Assembly: GCF_023283925.1 (NCBI RefSeq) | Contig: NZ_JAKIKX010000001.1 | Coordinates: 248,001-312,000 of the forward strand | Length of the DNA: 64,000 nucleotides | Direction: 5' to 3' | DNA from: Shewanella marisflavi | GTDB taxonomy: Bacteria > Pseudomonadota > Gammaproteobacteria > Enterobacterales > Shewanellaceae | In this document: piece after piece, positions 55,257 to 63,502 of the stretch | Numbering within the stretch: the stretch's first letter is position 1 | How the letters are laid out: every line of letters begins with the position of its first letter | Translations under genes and position numbers: made by a program | The notes under the pieces: generated by a model | Databases searched by the model: none | The model's input: only the letters and a program-made list of their open reading frames with translations | What the model was told of the DNA's origin: nothing

Positions 55257-57047
55257 ATGAAAAAGATGAAACTTGCGGTTTGCCTAGCGACTTTGATGGG
55301 CACAGCCGGATTGATGGGTAATGCGATGGCAGCCGACAACCTGGCTGACTTCCATGCTCAAAACCAAGAGTGCGATAGCTGCCATACAGCCGATGGCGAG
55401 CTGTCCAACGACAGCCTAACTTACGAGAACGCTCAATGTGTTTCTTGTCACGGTACCCTTGCTGAAGTGGCTGAAACCACTAAGCATGAGCATTACAACG
55501 CCCACGACTCTCACTTCCCTGGCGATGTTGCCTGTACCTCTTGTCACAGCGCACACGAGAAGTCTATGGTTTACTGCGATTCTTGCCATAGCTTCGATTT
55601 CAACATGCCTTATGCGAAGAAGTGGGAACGTAATGAACCTTCTATTGCAGAATTGGCAAAAGATAAAGCAGAACGTCAAGCGGCTCTTGCTAGCGCACCT
55701 CGCGATACCGTAGACGTTGTTGTAGTGGGTTCTGGTGGCGCTGGCTTCTCTGCCGCGGTATCTGCCCATGATAATGGCGCAAAAGTCATTCTGATCGAGA
55801 AAGAGCCTGTTATCGGCGGTAACGCTAAGTTAGCCGCGGGTGGTATGAACGCTGCTTGGACTGATCAGCAGAAAGCTAAAGATATCAAAGATAGCCCTGA
55901 GCTAATGTTTAAAGACACCATGAAAGGTGGCCGTAACATTAACGATCCAGCGCTTGTTGAAGTGTTATCTTCTCACTCAAAAGGTTCTGTCGATTGGATG
56001 ACCAAGATGGGCGCAGACCTCAATGACGTGGGTCGTATGGGTGGCGCCTCGGTTAACCGTTCACACCGTCCAACAGGTGGTGCTGGTGTCGGTGCTCATG
56101 TTGTACAAGTGCTGTACGATAATGCGCTTGAGCGTAACATCGATATCCGCATGAATACTCGTGGTATCGAAGTGCTAAAAGATGACAGCGGTAAGGTTAA
56201 AGGTATCCTGGTTAAGGGTATGTATAAGGGTTACTACTGGGTGAAAGCCGATGCGGTAATTCTGGCAACCGGTGGTTTCGCGAAGAACAATGAACGTGTT
56301 GCTAAGCTAGATCCTAAGCTAAAAGGCTTCATCTCTACTAACCAACCTGGTGCAGTGGGTGATGGTCTAGATGTCGCAGAAAACGCTGGCGCAGCGATGA
56401 AAGATGTTGAGTATATTCAGGCGCATCCAACACTGTCTGTTAAAGGTGGTGTGATGGTAACTGAAGCGGTACGTGGTAACGGTGCTATCTTAGTTAACCG
56501 TGAAGGCAAGCGTTTCGTTAACGAAATTACCACCCGAGACAAAGCTTCTGCGGCTATCCTGGGACAAACCGGTAAGTCTGCTTTCTTGATTTTCGATGAT
56601 TCAGTTCGTAAGTCGCTGAAGAAGATCGACAAGTATATCGGCCTGGGTGTTGCACCAAGTGCAGATAGCCTAGAAAAGCTGGGTAAGATGGAAGGTATCG
56701 ATGGTAAGGCATTGACCGAAACCGTGGCACGCTACAACAGCTTTGTCACTAGCGGTAAAGATGCTGACTTCGAACGTCCTAACCTACCACGCGCACTAAA
56801 CGTAGGTAACTACTACGCTATCGAAGTCACACCTGGTGTTCACCACACTATGGGTGGTGTGATGATCGATACTAAAGCTGAGATCATGGATGCTAAGAAG
56901 CAAGTTATTCCTGGTCTGTATGGCGCAGGTGAAGTGACTGGTGGTGTTCACGGTGCAAACCGTCTTGGTGGTAACGCTATCTCTGACATCATCACCTTTG
57001 GTCGCCTAGCGGGTGAAGAAGCAGCGAAATACTCTAAGAAGAACTAA
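55257..57047 (+). CDS. fccA: Periplasmic tetrahaem flavocytochrome c fumarate reductase
   Basis: FccA takes electrons from the quinol dehydrogenase CymA and reduces fumarate to succinate in the periplasm. It is also an electron carrier and shuttle in extracellular respiration. The 596 residues start with a signal peptide (cleavage near AMA/ADN, 25/26). Four c-type haem sites follow: C39-C42-H43, C61-C64-H65, C93-C96-H97 and C107-C110-H111. The flavoprotein domain starts at about residue 150 with the FAD motif [17 protein letters not shown]. The active-site stretches [28 protein letters not shown] and [13 protein letters not shown] are intact. Length and sequence match S. oneidensis FccA very closely. 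Confidence 0.97.
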   Translation: MKKMKLAVCLATLMGTAGLMGNAMAADNLADFHAQNQECDSCHTADGELSNDSLTYENAQCVSCHGTLAEVAETTKHEHYNAHDSHFPGDVACTSCHSAHEKSMVYCDSCHSFDFNMPYAKKWERNEPSIAELAKDKAERQAALASAPRDTVDVVVVGSGGAGFSAAVSAHDNGAKVILIEKEPVIGGNAKLAAGGMNAAWTDQQKAKDIKDSPELMFKDTMKGGRNINDPALVEVLSSHSKGSVDWMTKMGADLNDVGRMGGASVNRSHRPTGGAGVGAHVVQVLYDNALERNIDIRMNTRGIEVLKDDSGKVKGILVKGMYKGYYWVKADAVILATGGFAKNNERVAKLDPKLKGFISTNQPGAVGDGLDVAENAGAAMKDVEYIQAHPTLSVKGGVMVTEAVRGNGAILVNREGKRFVNEITTRDKASAAILGQTGKSAFLIFDDSVRKSLKKIDKYIGLGVAPSADSLEKLGKMEGIDGKALTETVARYNSFVTSGKDADFERPNLPRALNVGNYYAIEVTPGVHHTMGGVMIDTKAEIMDAKKQVIPGLYGAGEVTGGVHGANRLGGNAISDIITFGRLAGEEAAKYSKKN

Positions 57048-57125
57048 ATCTTCTTAATTAACCTAACTCATAGGTTACTAACATAGTTTAGCAACATCCC
57101 AAAAGGTGGCTAGGAAGCCACCGCC

Positions 57126-57154
57126 AAAGCCACGGTCTCCGCCGTGGCTTTTTT
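57126..57154 (+). terminator. Terminator of fccA
   Basis: GCCACGG, TCTCCG loop, CCGTGGC, then TTTTTT. The T run merges directly into the tandem repeat that follows. Confidence 0.9.
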
Positions 57155-57354
57155 GTATACGGATATGCTTATCCCCGGTGGCCAAGGAAGGCCAGAGAGG
57201 GGATTTGTGTCTGGAACACTTATGCCAATGCCCAGGGATGGAAGGCATTGGTATTTGTATACGGATATGCTTATCCCCAGTGGCCAAGGAAGGCCAGAGA
57301 GGGGGCTTGTGTCTGGAACACTTATGCCAATGCCCAGGGATGGAAGGCTTGGGT
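57151..57354 (+). repeat. Tandem 102-bp hairpin repeat with GGA loops, two units
   Basis: Units 57151-57252 and 57253-57354 are direct repeats with few differences. Unit 1 holds GTATA-CGGA-TATGC (57155-57168), an outer ATCCCC/GGGGAT stem (57171-57204) enclosing TGGCC-AAGGAA-GGCCA, GTGT-CTGGA-ACAC (57207-57219) and CCAATGCC/GGCATTGG with an 11-nt loop (57225-57251). Every loop contains GGA on the plus strand. Open frames through the repeat have no gene-like features. A related array lies inverted at 63289-63440. Confidence 0.9.
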
Positions 57355-57601
57355 GTTTCTCTATCGATCACTTTTTAAATTGTTTGAGAGAGTAATAGCT
57401 GTTAACTTTTTGCGATTACTGAATAAAGTCTAGGTCGGTGACAAAGTTACACATAGTGTATACCTGTTGAGTCAGCAATATTAGTTAACCGCGTTATTTG
57501 AATTGTCAGTTGAGAGAGACGCTGTCATTGCGGCAGGTTGAGTCGGCTTCTAGTACCTGTGATAAGCTGTCGAATCGTTTGAAAATGGAGTTTTAAAAAC
57601 A
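57355..57601. other. Intergenic stretch after the tandem repeat
   Basis: About 250 bp, AT-richer than the surroundings. It presumably contains the promoter of the 57602 gene. I see no clear operator, terminator or gene. Confidence 0.4.
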
Positions 57602-57814
57602 ATGAACATTAACGCAACGCTCTGGGGACAAGTGTATTTTGCCCTTGCCCTTTTGGTGATTTACCTGACAATTAGGTTTGCAAAAGGAAGTGCTAACAAT
57701 CTTGCGTTAGTTGTGTTTTATTCTTGTCTGTTAAATTTTATCTTTCCGCCTGTTGGATGGTTATATTGCTTCTATTGGTTTAGGCGCAGCGCTTCAGCGC
57801 AAATCAATGAATAG
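57602..57814 (+). CDS. Small membrane protein, two transmembrane segments
   Basis: 70 residues. Segments at about 9-26 (VYFALALLVIYLTIRFA) and about 37-60 (VVFYSCLLNFIFPPVGWLYCFYWF) make it a hairpin membrane protein with a short polar tail. The ribosome site is weak (GGAG about 13 bases upstream). Function unknown; the sensible membrane topology and the two membrane-protein genes downstream suggest it is real. Confidence 0.55.
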   Translation: MNINATLWGQVYFALALLVIYLTIRFAKGSANNLALVVFYSCLLNFIFPPVGWLYCFYWFRRSASAQINE

Positions 57815-57920
57815 CAAGTTGAGGCTATAATCGAGTTTAGTAAAGCCGACTGTAAGTCTAAGTGTCACTTGTGGTGGCTGTTTGGGTGTTATGCATTAAC
57901 AAGGAAGTAAGCCAAGGATT

Positions 57921-58265
57921 ATGGACAGAGTCGTTGAAGTGTTAAAGGGTGAAGGGTTTAACGTCAGGCTTAAAAATCGTAAAGCCGTCGTGAAGTTAGA
58001 TGGCTTGGCTAATCTTGTTACTGTGAGTAAAGATATTGCCGAGGATGAATATAAGCTTGGTACAAACGATTGGGGCATGTCGTTAGCGGCGGTCTTAATC
58101 CTTATACTCGGGCTTTATGGATATCAGCACCAGAGTGGTAGCTTCATTAATGCCGTTTTTATTGCTGGAGCCCTCTGGCTGTTTGTCGCCGTGTTGCTTA
58201 CCGAGCTTAAAATGACAAAGTTGCGTGCCATTGTGGATAAGCTCAATCGAGAAAGACAAAGATAA
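57921..58265 (+). CDS. Small membrane protein of unknown function
   Basis: 114 residues. A polar N-terminal part (1-50, VEVLKGEGFNVRLKNRKAVVKLDG, likely a small alpha-beta unit) is followed by two membrane helices (about 54-70 and 77-95) and a basic C-terminal helix. The ATG follows AAGGA. No family recognised. It is the second of three consecutive plus-strand membrane genes. Confidence 0.6.
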   Translation: MDRVVEVLKGEGFNVRLKNRKAVVKLDGLANLVTVSKDIAEDEYKLGTNDWGMSLAAVLILILGLYGYQHQSGSFINAVFIAGALWLFVAVLLTELKMTKLRAIVDKLNRERQR

Positions 58266-58330
58266 CAAGTAATTATCGCAATATCACAGTAGTCACTGTG
58301 CTAGACACAAATTAATGTCAGGGGGTAAAC

Positions 58331-59359
58331 ATGGATGTGACTAAGAAGCAGTTAGATGCTGCGGCGCGGGAAAATATCATTTCAGTTCAGCAGGCTGAAG
58401 CCCTTTATCAGTTCTTGGCGGCTCAGCCTAGTGCTAACCCTAAGTTTACCTTTACCCATGTGCTCTACTATTTAGGTGGGCTTATCGCCATCGGCGCGAT
58501 GACACTTTTCATGAACTTAGGCTGGGAGTCATTTGGGGGCGCGGGCATTTTATCTATCTCAATGCTGTATGCGGCTATTGGCTTAAAGTTGACTAATAGG
58601 TTTTCGGCAAGAGGCCTCACCATTCCTGCTGGCATTTGCGCCACCTTCGTCGTCTGTTTAACGCCTTTAGCGATTTATGGGCTTCAACAATGGTTAGGCG
58701 TGTGGCCAGATTCGAATACATATAGAGAATATCACAGAGCCGTAACCTGGCATTGGTTATACATGGAGCTTGGTACATTAGTTGTCGGTGTCATTATTGC
58801 GTGGCGATATAAATATCCTTTTTTAATTATGCCTATTGCAGTCACGCTCTGGTACATGACGATGGATATAACGGTTGTGATCTCGGGTGATGACATAACC
58901 TGGGGGCTGAGATCCTTAGTCTCATTGTATTTAGGCCTATTAATGCTTGGTCTCGCTTTTTGGGTCGATATTCGGTCTCACCATAAAGCTGACTACGCCT
59001 TTTGGATCTATATTTTTGGGGTTATTGCTTTTTGGGGTGGGTTAACCTCTCAGCACTCTGATAATGAACTGTCTAAGTTTATCTACTTCTGCATTAATCT
59101 GTTGATGATTGGCGTTGGCGCGCTGCTCGTTCGTAGAGTGTTTGTGGTTTTTGGCGCCCTGGGCAGTTGCGGATATTTGAGTTATCTGGCCTATGATGTC
59201 TTTGAAGATAATTGGCTGTTTCCAATAGCCTTATCCATTATTGGGCTTGGAGTGGTGTATCTTGGTGTGCTTTGGCAAAAGCATGAAAAAGTTATTACGG
59301 AAAAATCGAGAGCTCTACTTCCGGCGCCACTAAGGGCATTATTGGAATCCAAGTCGTAA
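58331..59359 (+). CDS. DUF2157-like polytopic membrane protein
   Basis: 342 residues. A short cytosolic N-terminal helix pair (QLDAAARENIISVQQAEALYQFL) is followed by eight or more membrane segments from about residue 38 (YYLGGLIAIGAMTLFM). This N-terminal pattern and layout resemble the DUF2157 family of unknown function. AGGGGG precedes the ATG. It is convergent with fbp across a shared terminator. Confidence 0.65.
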   Translation: MDVTKKQLDAAARENIISVQQAEALYQFLAAQPSANPKFTFTHVLYYLGGLIAIGAMTLFMNLGWESFGGAGILSISMLYAAIGLKLTNRFSARGLTIPAGICATFVVCLTPLAIYGLQQWLGVWPDSNTYREYHRAVTWHWLYMELGTLVVGVIIAWRYKYPFLIMPIAVTLWYMTMDITVVISGDDITWGLRSLVSLYLGLLMLGLAFWVDIRSHHKADYAFWIYIFGVIAFWGGLTSQHSDNELSKFIYFCINLLMIGVGALLVRRVFVVFGALGSCGYLSYLAYDVFEDNWLFPIALSIIGLGVVYLGVLWQKHEKVITEKSRALLPAPLRALLESKS

Positions 59360-59389
59360 ATCGCCTCTTTTGATGTTTTATGCGCTAAT

Positions 59390-59417
59390 AAAAAAGTCGC
59401 CAACTGGCGACTTTTTA
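59390..59417. terminator. Bidirectional terminator between the DUF2157-like gene and fbp
   Basis: AAAAAAGTCGCCA, 3-nt loop, TGGCGACTTTTT. Confidence 0.9.
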
Positions 59418-59443
59418 TTGATTAAACAGCAGTGCAATCAAGA

Positions 59444-60433
59444 TTACAGGCTGGGTTCTTCGCTGTAGTCCTGACCGTGGTATTCAAGGCAGGCATCGAC
59501 TTCGTTAGCCGAACCTAAGATCACCGCGACGCGCTGGTGGATCTCACTTGGCTGAATATCCATGATGGTTTCATAGCCGGTAGAGGCCTTGCCACCGGCT
59601 TGCTCAACCAGGAAAGACATAGGGTTCGCCTCATACATCAGGCGCAGTTTGTAGGGCTTCTCTGGGTTCTTGTTGTCGGCCGGGTAGGTAAACAGGCCGC
59701 CGCGTGACAATACGCGGTGCACATCGCCCACCATGGCCGCTATCCAGCGCATGTTGAAAGACTTCTCACGCGGACCGATTTTGCCCAGTAGCAGGTCGGC
59801 GATATATGTCTGCATCGGGGCTTCCCAGAAACGCTGGTTTGACATATTGATGGCAAACTCGCTTGTGTCCTTGCTAATGGACATGGCTTCGTTGGTCAGC
59901 AGGTATTCGTTGGTTTCTGGGTTTAGGGTAAATAGCTGTACCCCTTGGCCTGTGGTGAGGGCCAGCATGGTGGATGGTCCGTAAAGCACATAGCCTGCGG
60001 CAACTTGCTGGCGACCTGGCTGTAAGAAGCTCTGCTCGCTGAGTTCACCCTGAGGTGCTGGCAGTACAGAGAAGATAGTGCCGACCAGAGAGTTGATATC
60101 GATGTTTGATGAGCCATCGAGAGGGTCGAAACAGACCAGGAAGTCGCCACTTTCACCCACTTCAACGATATGATCTTCCTCTTCTGAGGCCAGACCGCGA
60201 ACCGAATTGTCGGCCTTTAGCGCGTCTTTAAGCATCTCGTTAGTGATCACGTCGAGCTTCTTCTGAGTCTCGCCCTGAACGTTTTCCTGCTCGGTGGCAC
60301 CGAGTACGCCGGCGAGGGCGCCATGACGCACCGCGTGACTGATCGCTTTAGAGGTATCGGCCAGTGTGGTCAATAGCTGGGCTAGCGGGGCTTGGATCCC
60401 TTGAGTAGTAAGGTGTTGTGCCAGAGTTTGCAT
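59444..60433 (-). CDS. fbp: Fructose-1,6-bisphosphatase class 1
   Basis: This gluconeogenic enzyme removes the 1-phosphate of fructose-1,6-bisphosphate. The metal-binding and active-site motif [10 protein letters not shown] is intact, as are [15 protein letters not shown] upstream and [20 protein letters not shown] use the ATG at 60433 (330 residues): AGGAA lies 8 bases upstream and the protein then starts MQTLAQHL as in the family. An in-frame ATG 12 codons upstream is less likely. Gluconeogenesis fits growth on lactate, the substrate of the lldP-dld operon. Confidence 0.95.
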   Translation of the reverse strand: MQTLAQHLTTQGIQAPLAQLLTTLADTSKAISHAVRHGALAGVLGATEQENVQGETQKKLDVITNEMLKDALKADNSVRGLASEEEDHIVEVGESGDFLVCFDPLDGSSNIDINSLVGTIFSVLPAPQGELSEQSFLQPGRQQVAAGYVLYGPSTMLALTTGQGVQLFTLNPETNEYLLTNEAMSISKDTSEFAINMSNQRFWEAPMQTYIADLLLGKIGPREKSFNMRWIAAMVGDVHRVLSRGGLFTYPADNKNPEKPYKLRLMYEANPMSFLVEQAGGKASTGYETIMDIQPSEIHQRVAVILGSANEVDACLEYHGQDYSEEPSL

Positions 60434-60648
60434 GTTATTTCCTATGACATTTGGAGCTAGGCTCACCATGGAGGTCAGATCGTATTTATAAATGCTAGTT
60501 ATGCGGGCGATTCTACCCCAGTTGAATCATTTTTTCAGCGGCAATTTAGCCTGCCAAGATCGCGGTTTTTGTTTTATGTCACTTTAGGGCACAATGCTAG
60601 CCTGCGATTTGTTGGCTTTTAAACCTGTTTTATATCCAGGACATAATA

Positions 60649-62901
60649 ATGACTAAAAAATGGATAAGTTCAGCCTTATTGGCGGTGCCTATGTTTTTAT
60701 CTCAAACGGTAAGTGCGTCACAACCTCAACTTCCTCAGCCGGTCGGCGGTATGGAACCTTTAACCATAGAAAGACTCTATGCTTCGCCTGCGCTCGCGGG
60801 CAGTAGCCCCAGAGGGCTTAAGCTGTCGCCTGATGGTAAGCGGGTGACCTATCTGGCGGGACGCAAGGAAGATCAACACTTCTATGATCTCTGGCAGATG
60901 GAGGTGGCTACGGGCAAGCAGAGTATCTTGCTTGACGCTGATAAGCTGAAAAGCGCTGAGTTGTCAGATGAAGAGAAGGCGCGGCGTGAGCGTCAGCGTA
61001 TCTATGGTCAGGGGATCATGGAATATTTTTGGGCAGACGATAGTCAGGCGCTCCTGATCCCGGCATCGGGCGCCCTCTATTACTATTCGTTGAGCGATAA
61101 CAAGGTCACGCCGCTGCCTGTGGGCGAGGGCTTTACCACAGATGCTAAGCTGTCGCCTAAGGGGCATTATGTCTCTTTCGTTCGGGATCAAAATCTCTAT
61201 GTATTTGACCTGCGCAGCCAAAAGCTGACCGCCCTGACCACAGATGGCGGCGGTGCGATTAAGAACGGTATGGCCGAGTTTGTCGCCCAGGAAGAGATGG
61301 ACAGGATGACGGGCTACTGGTGGGCGCCGGATGAGTCGGCCATCGCCTTTACCCGCATCGATGAGTCCGGCGTTGAGCTGGTGACTCGCAATGAGATCTA
61401 TGCCGATGGCATCAAGTTGACCGAGCAGCGATACCCCTATGCGGGTAAGAATAATGTCGTCATCGACTTAGGTGTAGTTACGCTGGCCGACAAGCAGGTG
61501 CGCTGGGTCGACTTGGGTGAAGAGAAGGATATCTATCTGCCGAGAGTGAAGTGGTTACCAGATAGTCTGCAGCTCTCTTTTCAGTGGCAGAGCCGAGATC
61601 AGAAGACATTAGATCTGCGCATTATAGATCTGCGCAGCCAAGATGCACCCATGACCATGATCCGCGAGGAGAGCGATGCCTGGGTGAACTTAAACAATGA
61701 TCTGCATTTCCTTAAAAAATCGCCTCAGATGCTATGGGCGTCAGAGCGTGATGGCTTTAATCATCTTTATTTATTTGACTTGCAAGGACGACTGCTGAAG
61801 CGGTTGACCAAAGGCGATTGGGCTGTGGATGAGTTAGTGCATGTGGATGAGCAGGCGGGCTGGGTCTACTTTACCGGTCGCAAGGCCAGCGTGGTTGAAA
61901 AGCATCTGTTTCGCGTGCCATTAAAAGGTGGCGCGATTGAGCAGCTGAGTCAGCGTAGTGGTATGCATGCGCCGGTGTTTGCCGACAAGGAGTCTATCTA
62001 TCTCGACTATTTCAACAGCCTGGCGCAGCCGCCGCAGATCAGTTTGCATGACGAGCAGGGCAAACATCTGGCTTGGGTAGAGCAGAATAAGGTGGATAAA
62101 GCTCATCCCCTCTATCCATTCTTTGGTCAGTGGCAGCTACCCGAGTTTGGTCAGATAAAGGCTGAAGATGGTCAGGCGCTGCAGTACCGACTGTTTAAAC
62201 CGACGCAGTTTGACATCACTAAGCAATATCCTGTGGTGGTGCGCGTCTACGGTGGTCCCCACGCTCAGCTGGTGGTCAATAGCTGGAGTGAGCACGACTA
62301 TTTCACTCAGTACTTACTGCAACAGGGTTTTATCGTATTCCAGCTGGATAATCGTGGCTCGGCCCATCGTGGTACCAAGTTCGAGCAGGTGATCTATAAA
62401 CACCTGGGCGAAGCCGAGGTGAACGACCAAAAAGCGGGTGTCGATTATCTGCGCGGCCTTAGCTATGTGGATGGCAAGAATATTGCCATCTATGGTCACA
62501 GCTACGGCGGTTATATGGCCTTGATGAGCCTGTTTAAGGCCCCTGATTACTTCAAGGCTGCCATCTCGGGCGCGCCAGTAACCGACTGGTCGCTGTATGA
62601 TACTCACTACACCGAGCGCTATCTGTCACACCCAGAGACGAATGCCGAAGGCTATGAGGCCAGTAGCGTATTGCCGTATGTGAAAGGCTATCAGTCAGGG
62701 CTACTCATGTATCACGGCATGGCCGATGATAATGTGTTGTTTGAAAACAGCACCCGCGTCTATAAGGCGTTGCAGGACGAGGGCAAGCTGTTCCAGATGA
62801 TAGATTACCCCGGCTCTAAGCACTCGATGCGCGGCGAGAAGGTGCGTACCCACCTGTATCGCTCACTGGCTGACTTTCTCGAGAGGCAGCTGAAGCACTA
62901 G
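60649..62901 (+). CDS. Dipeptidyl peptidase IV-like S9 serine peptidase
   Basis: 750 residues, probably secreted or periplasmic: a signal peptide ends near residue 24 (SQTVSASQ). A beta-propeller domain (about 40-500) carries the double-Glu motif QEEMDRMTGYWW that in DPP-IV enzymes anchors the substrate N-terminus. The hydrolase domain has S618 in GHSYGGY, an Asp pair D693-D694 in GMADDNV, and H725 in SKHSMRG. It would release X-Pro or X-Ala dipeptides from peptide N-termini. A single gene with its own terminator, divergent from fbp. Confidence 0.92.
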   Translation: MTKKWISSALLAVPMFLSQTVSASQPQLPQPVGGMEPLTIERLYASPALAGSSPRGLKLSPDGKRVTYLAGRKEDQHFYDLWQMEVATGKQSILLDADKLKSAELSDEEKARRERQRIYGQGIMEYFWADDSQALLIPASGALYYYSLSDNKVTPLPVGEGFTTDAKLSPKGHYVSFVRDQNLYVFDLRSQKLTALTTDGGGAIKNGMAEFVAQEEMDRMTGYWWAPDESAIAFTRIDESGVELVTRNEIYADGIKLTEQRYPYAGKNNVVIDLGVVTLADKQVRWVDLGEEKDIYLPRVKWLPDSLQLSFQWQSRDQKTLDLRIIDLRSQDAPMTMIREESDAWVNLNNDLHFLKKSPQMLWASERDGFNHLYLFDLQGRLLKRLTKGDWAVDELVHVDEQAGWVYFTGRKASVVEKHLFRVPLKGGAIEQLSQRSGMHAPVFADKESIYLDYFNSLAQPPQISLHDEQGKHLAWVEQNKVDKAHPLYPFFGQWQLPEFGQIKAEDGQALQYRLFKPTQFDITKQYPVVVRVYGGPHAQLVVNSWSEHDYFTQYLLQQGFIVFQLDNRGSAHRGTKFEQVIYKHLGEAEVNDQKAGVDYLRGLSYVDGKNIAIYGHSYGGYMALMSLFKAPDYFKAAISGAPVTDWSLYDTHYTERYLSHPETNAEGYEASSVLPYVKGYQSGLLMYHGMADDNVLFENSTRVYKALQDEGKLFQMIDYPGSKHSMRGEKVRTHLYRSLADFLERQLKH

Positions 62902-62929
62902 GCTATCGCTCTTAAGCCTTAGCCCAAAA

Positions 62930-62969
62930 TAAAAGCCCTGTAGCTTTTCGAAAGTAGCAGGGCTTTTTT
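62930..62969 (+). terminator. Terminator after the DPP-IV-like gene
   Basis: AAAGCCCTG / CAGGGCTTT outer stem with an inner CTTT-TCG-AAAG, then TTTTTTG. Confidence 0.88.
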
Positions 62970-63288
62970 GTGGGAATAGCAGTCCTAAAGGCAGATGAAT
63001 TTGTTTTGAATTAACTTTAATAAAGTACAGCAAATTTAACTTATGCTAGATAGTCTAGTTGTTGAGTCTTTGTGCACCTATCAAAAGAAGCGAAATCGAA
63101 GAGATAGAGATACTAGTGTAAACACGATTTTGGCCCTTGACGACAGGACGTCGTCGTGGAGCCTCCAAGGATGGAAATTCGGCGTGCCAAAATTGTGCTT
63201 GCACATCCCTCGCCGGGTAGGCGATTCAAAGGAATGCAGCGTGATGATGTAAATTAGGTAAGTGCTATTAAGTCTTTAGGTACAAATA
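62970..63288. repeat. Non-coding segment with small hairpins
   Basis: About 320 bp without a credible gene. Two compact hairpins are clear: GACGAC-AGGAC-GTCGTC (63139-63155) and TCGCC-GGGTA-GGCGA (about 63208-63222). The text from about 63060 to 63240 looks like one copy of a dispersed Shewanella-type intergenic repeat, but there is no second copy in this window to prove it. Confidence 0.45.
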
Positions 63289-63440
63289 CCAAAGCTATCC
63301 ATCCATGGGTTTTGGCATAAGTGTTCCAGACACAAACCCCCTCTTAGCTCATCCATGGGCTTCGGGGATAAGTACAATCCATGTACAAATCCCCTCTTTG
63401 GCCTTCCTTGGCCACCGGGGATGAGTACAGTCCATGTACA
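63289..63440 (-). repeat. Inverted array of the GGA-loop hairpin repeat, beside arcA
   Basis: Related to the 57.15 kb repeat but on the opposite strand. Minus-strand hairpins in order: GTACA-TGGAC-TGTAC (63439-63425), TGGCC-AAGGAA-GGCCA (63414-63399), GTACA-TGGAT-TGTAC (63386-63372), GCCC-ATGGAT-GAGC (63360-63347), GTGT-CTGGA-ACAC (63333-63321) and a CCAAA/TTTGG stem (63315-63289) whose loop has two GGA. It begins at the T run of the arcA terminator. Confidence 0.88.
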
Positions 63441-63468
63441 AAAAAGCCAGTCGTAAGACTGGCTTTTT
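63440..63468 (-). terminator. Terminator of arcA
   Basis: AAAAAGCCAGTC, GTAA loop, GACTGGCTTTTT, with T run on the minus strand leading into the hairpin array. Confidence 0.9.
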
Positions 63469-63502
63469 AAACTAAATCACATTTGCGCTAGCTGGATGTG
63501 AT

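Noticed and set aside
57106..57433. Overlapping plus- and minus-strand open frames of 60-97 codons in the 57.15 kb repeat
   Set aside because: They are open in several frames at once because the unit length (102) is a multiple of three. Protein copies simply repeat the DNA repeat, and there are no ribosome sites.
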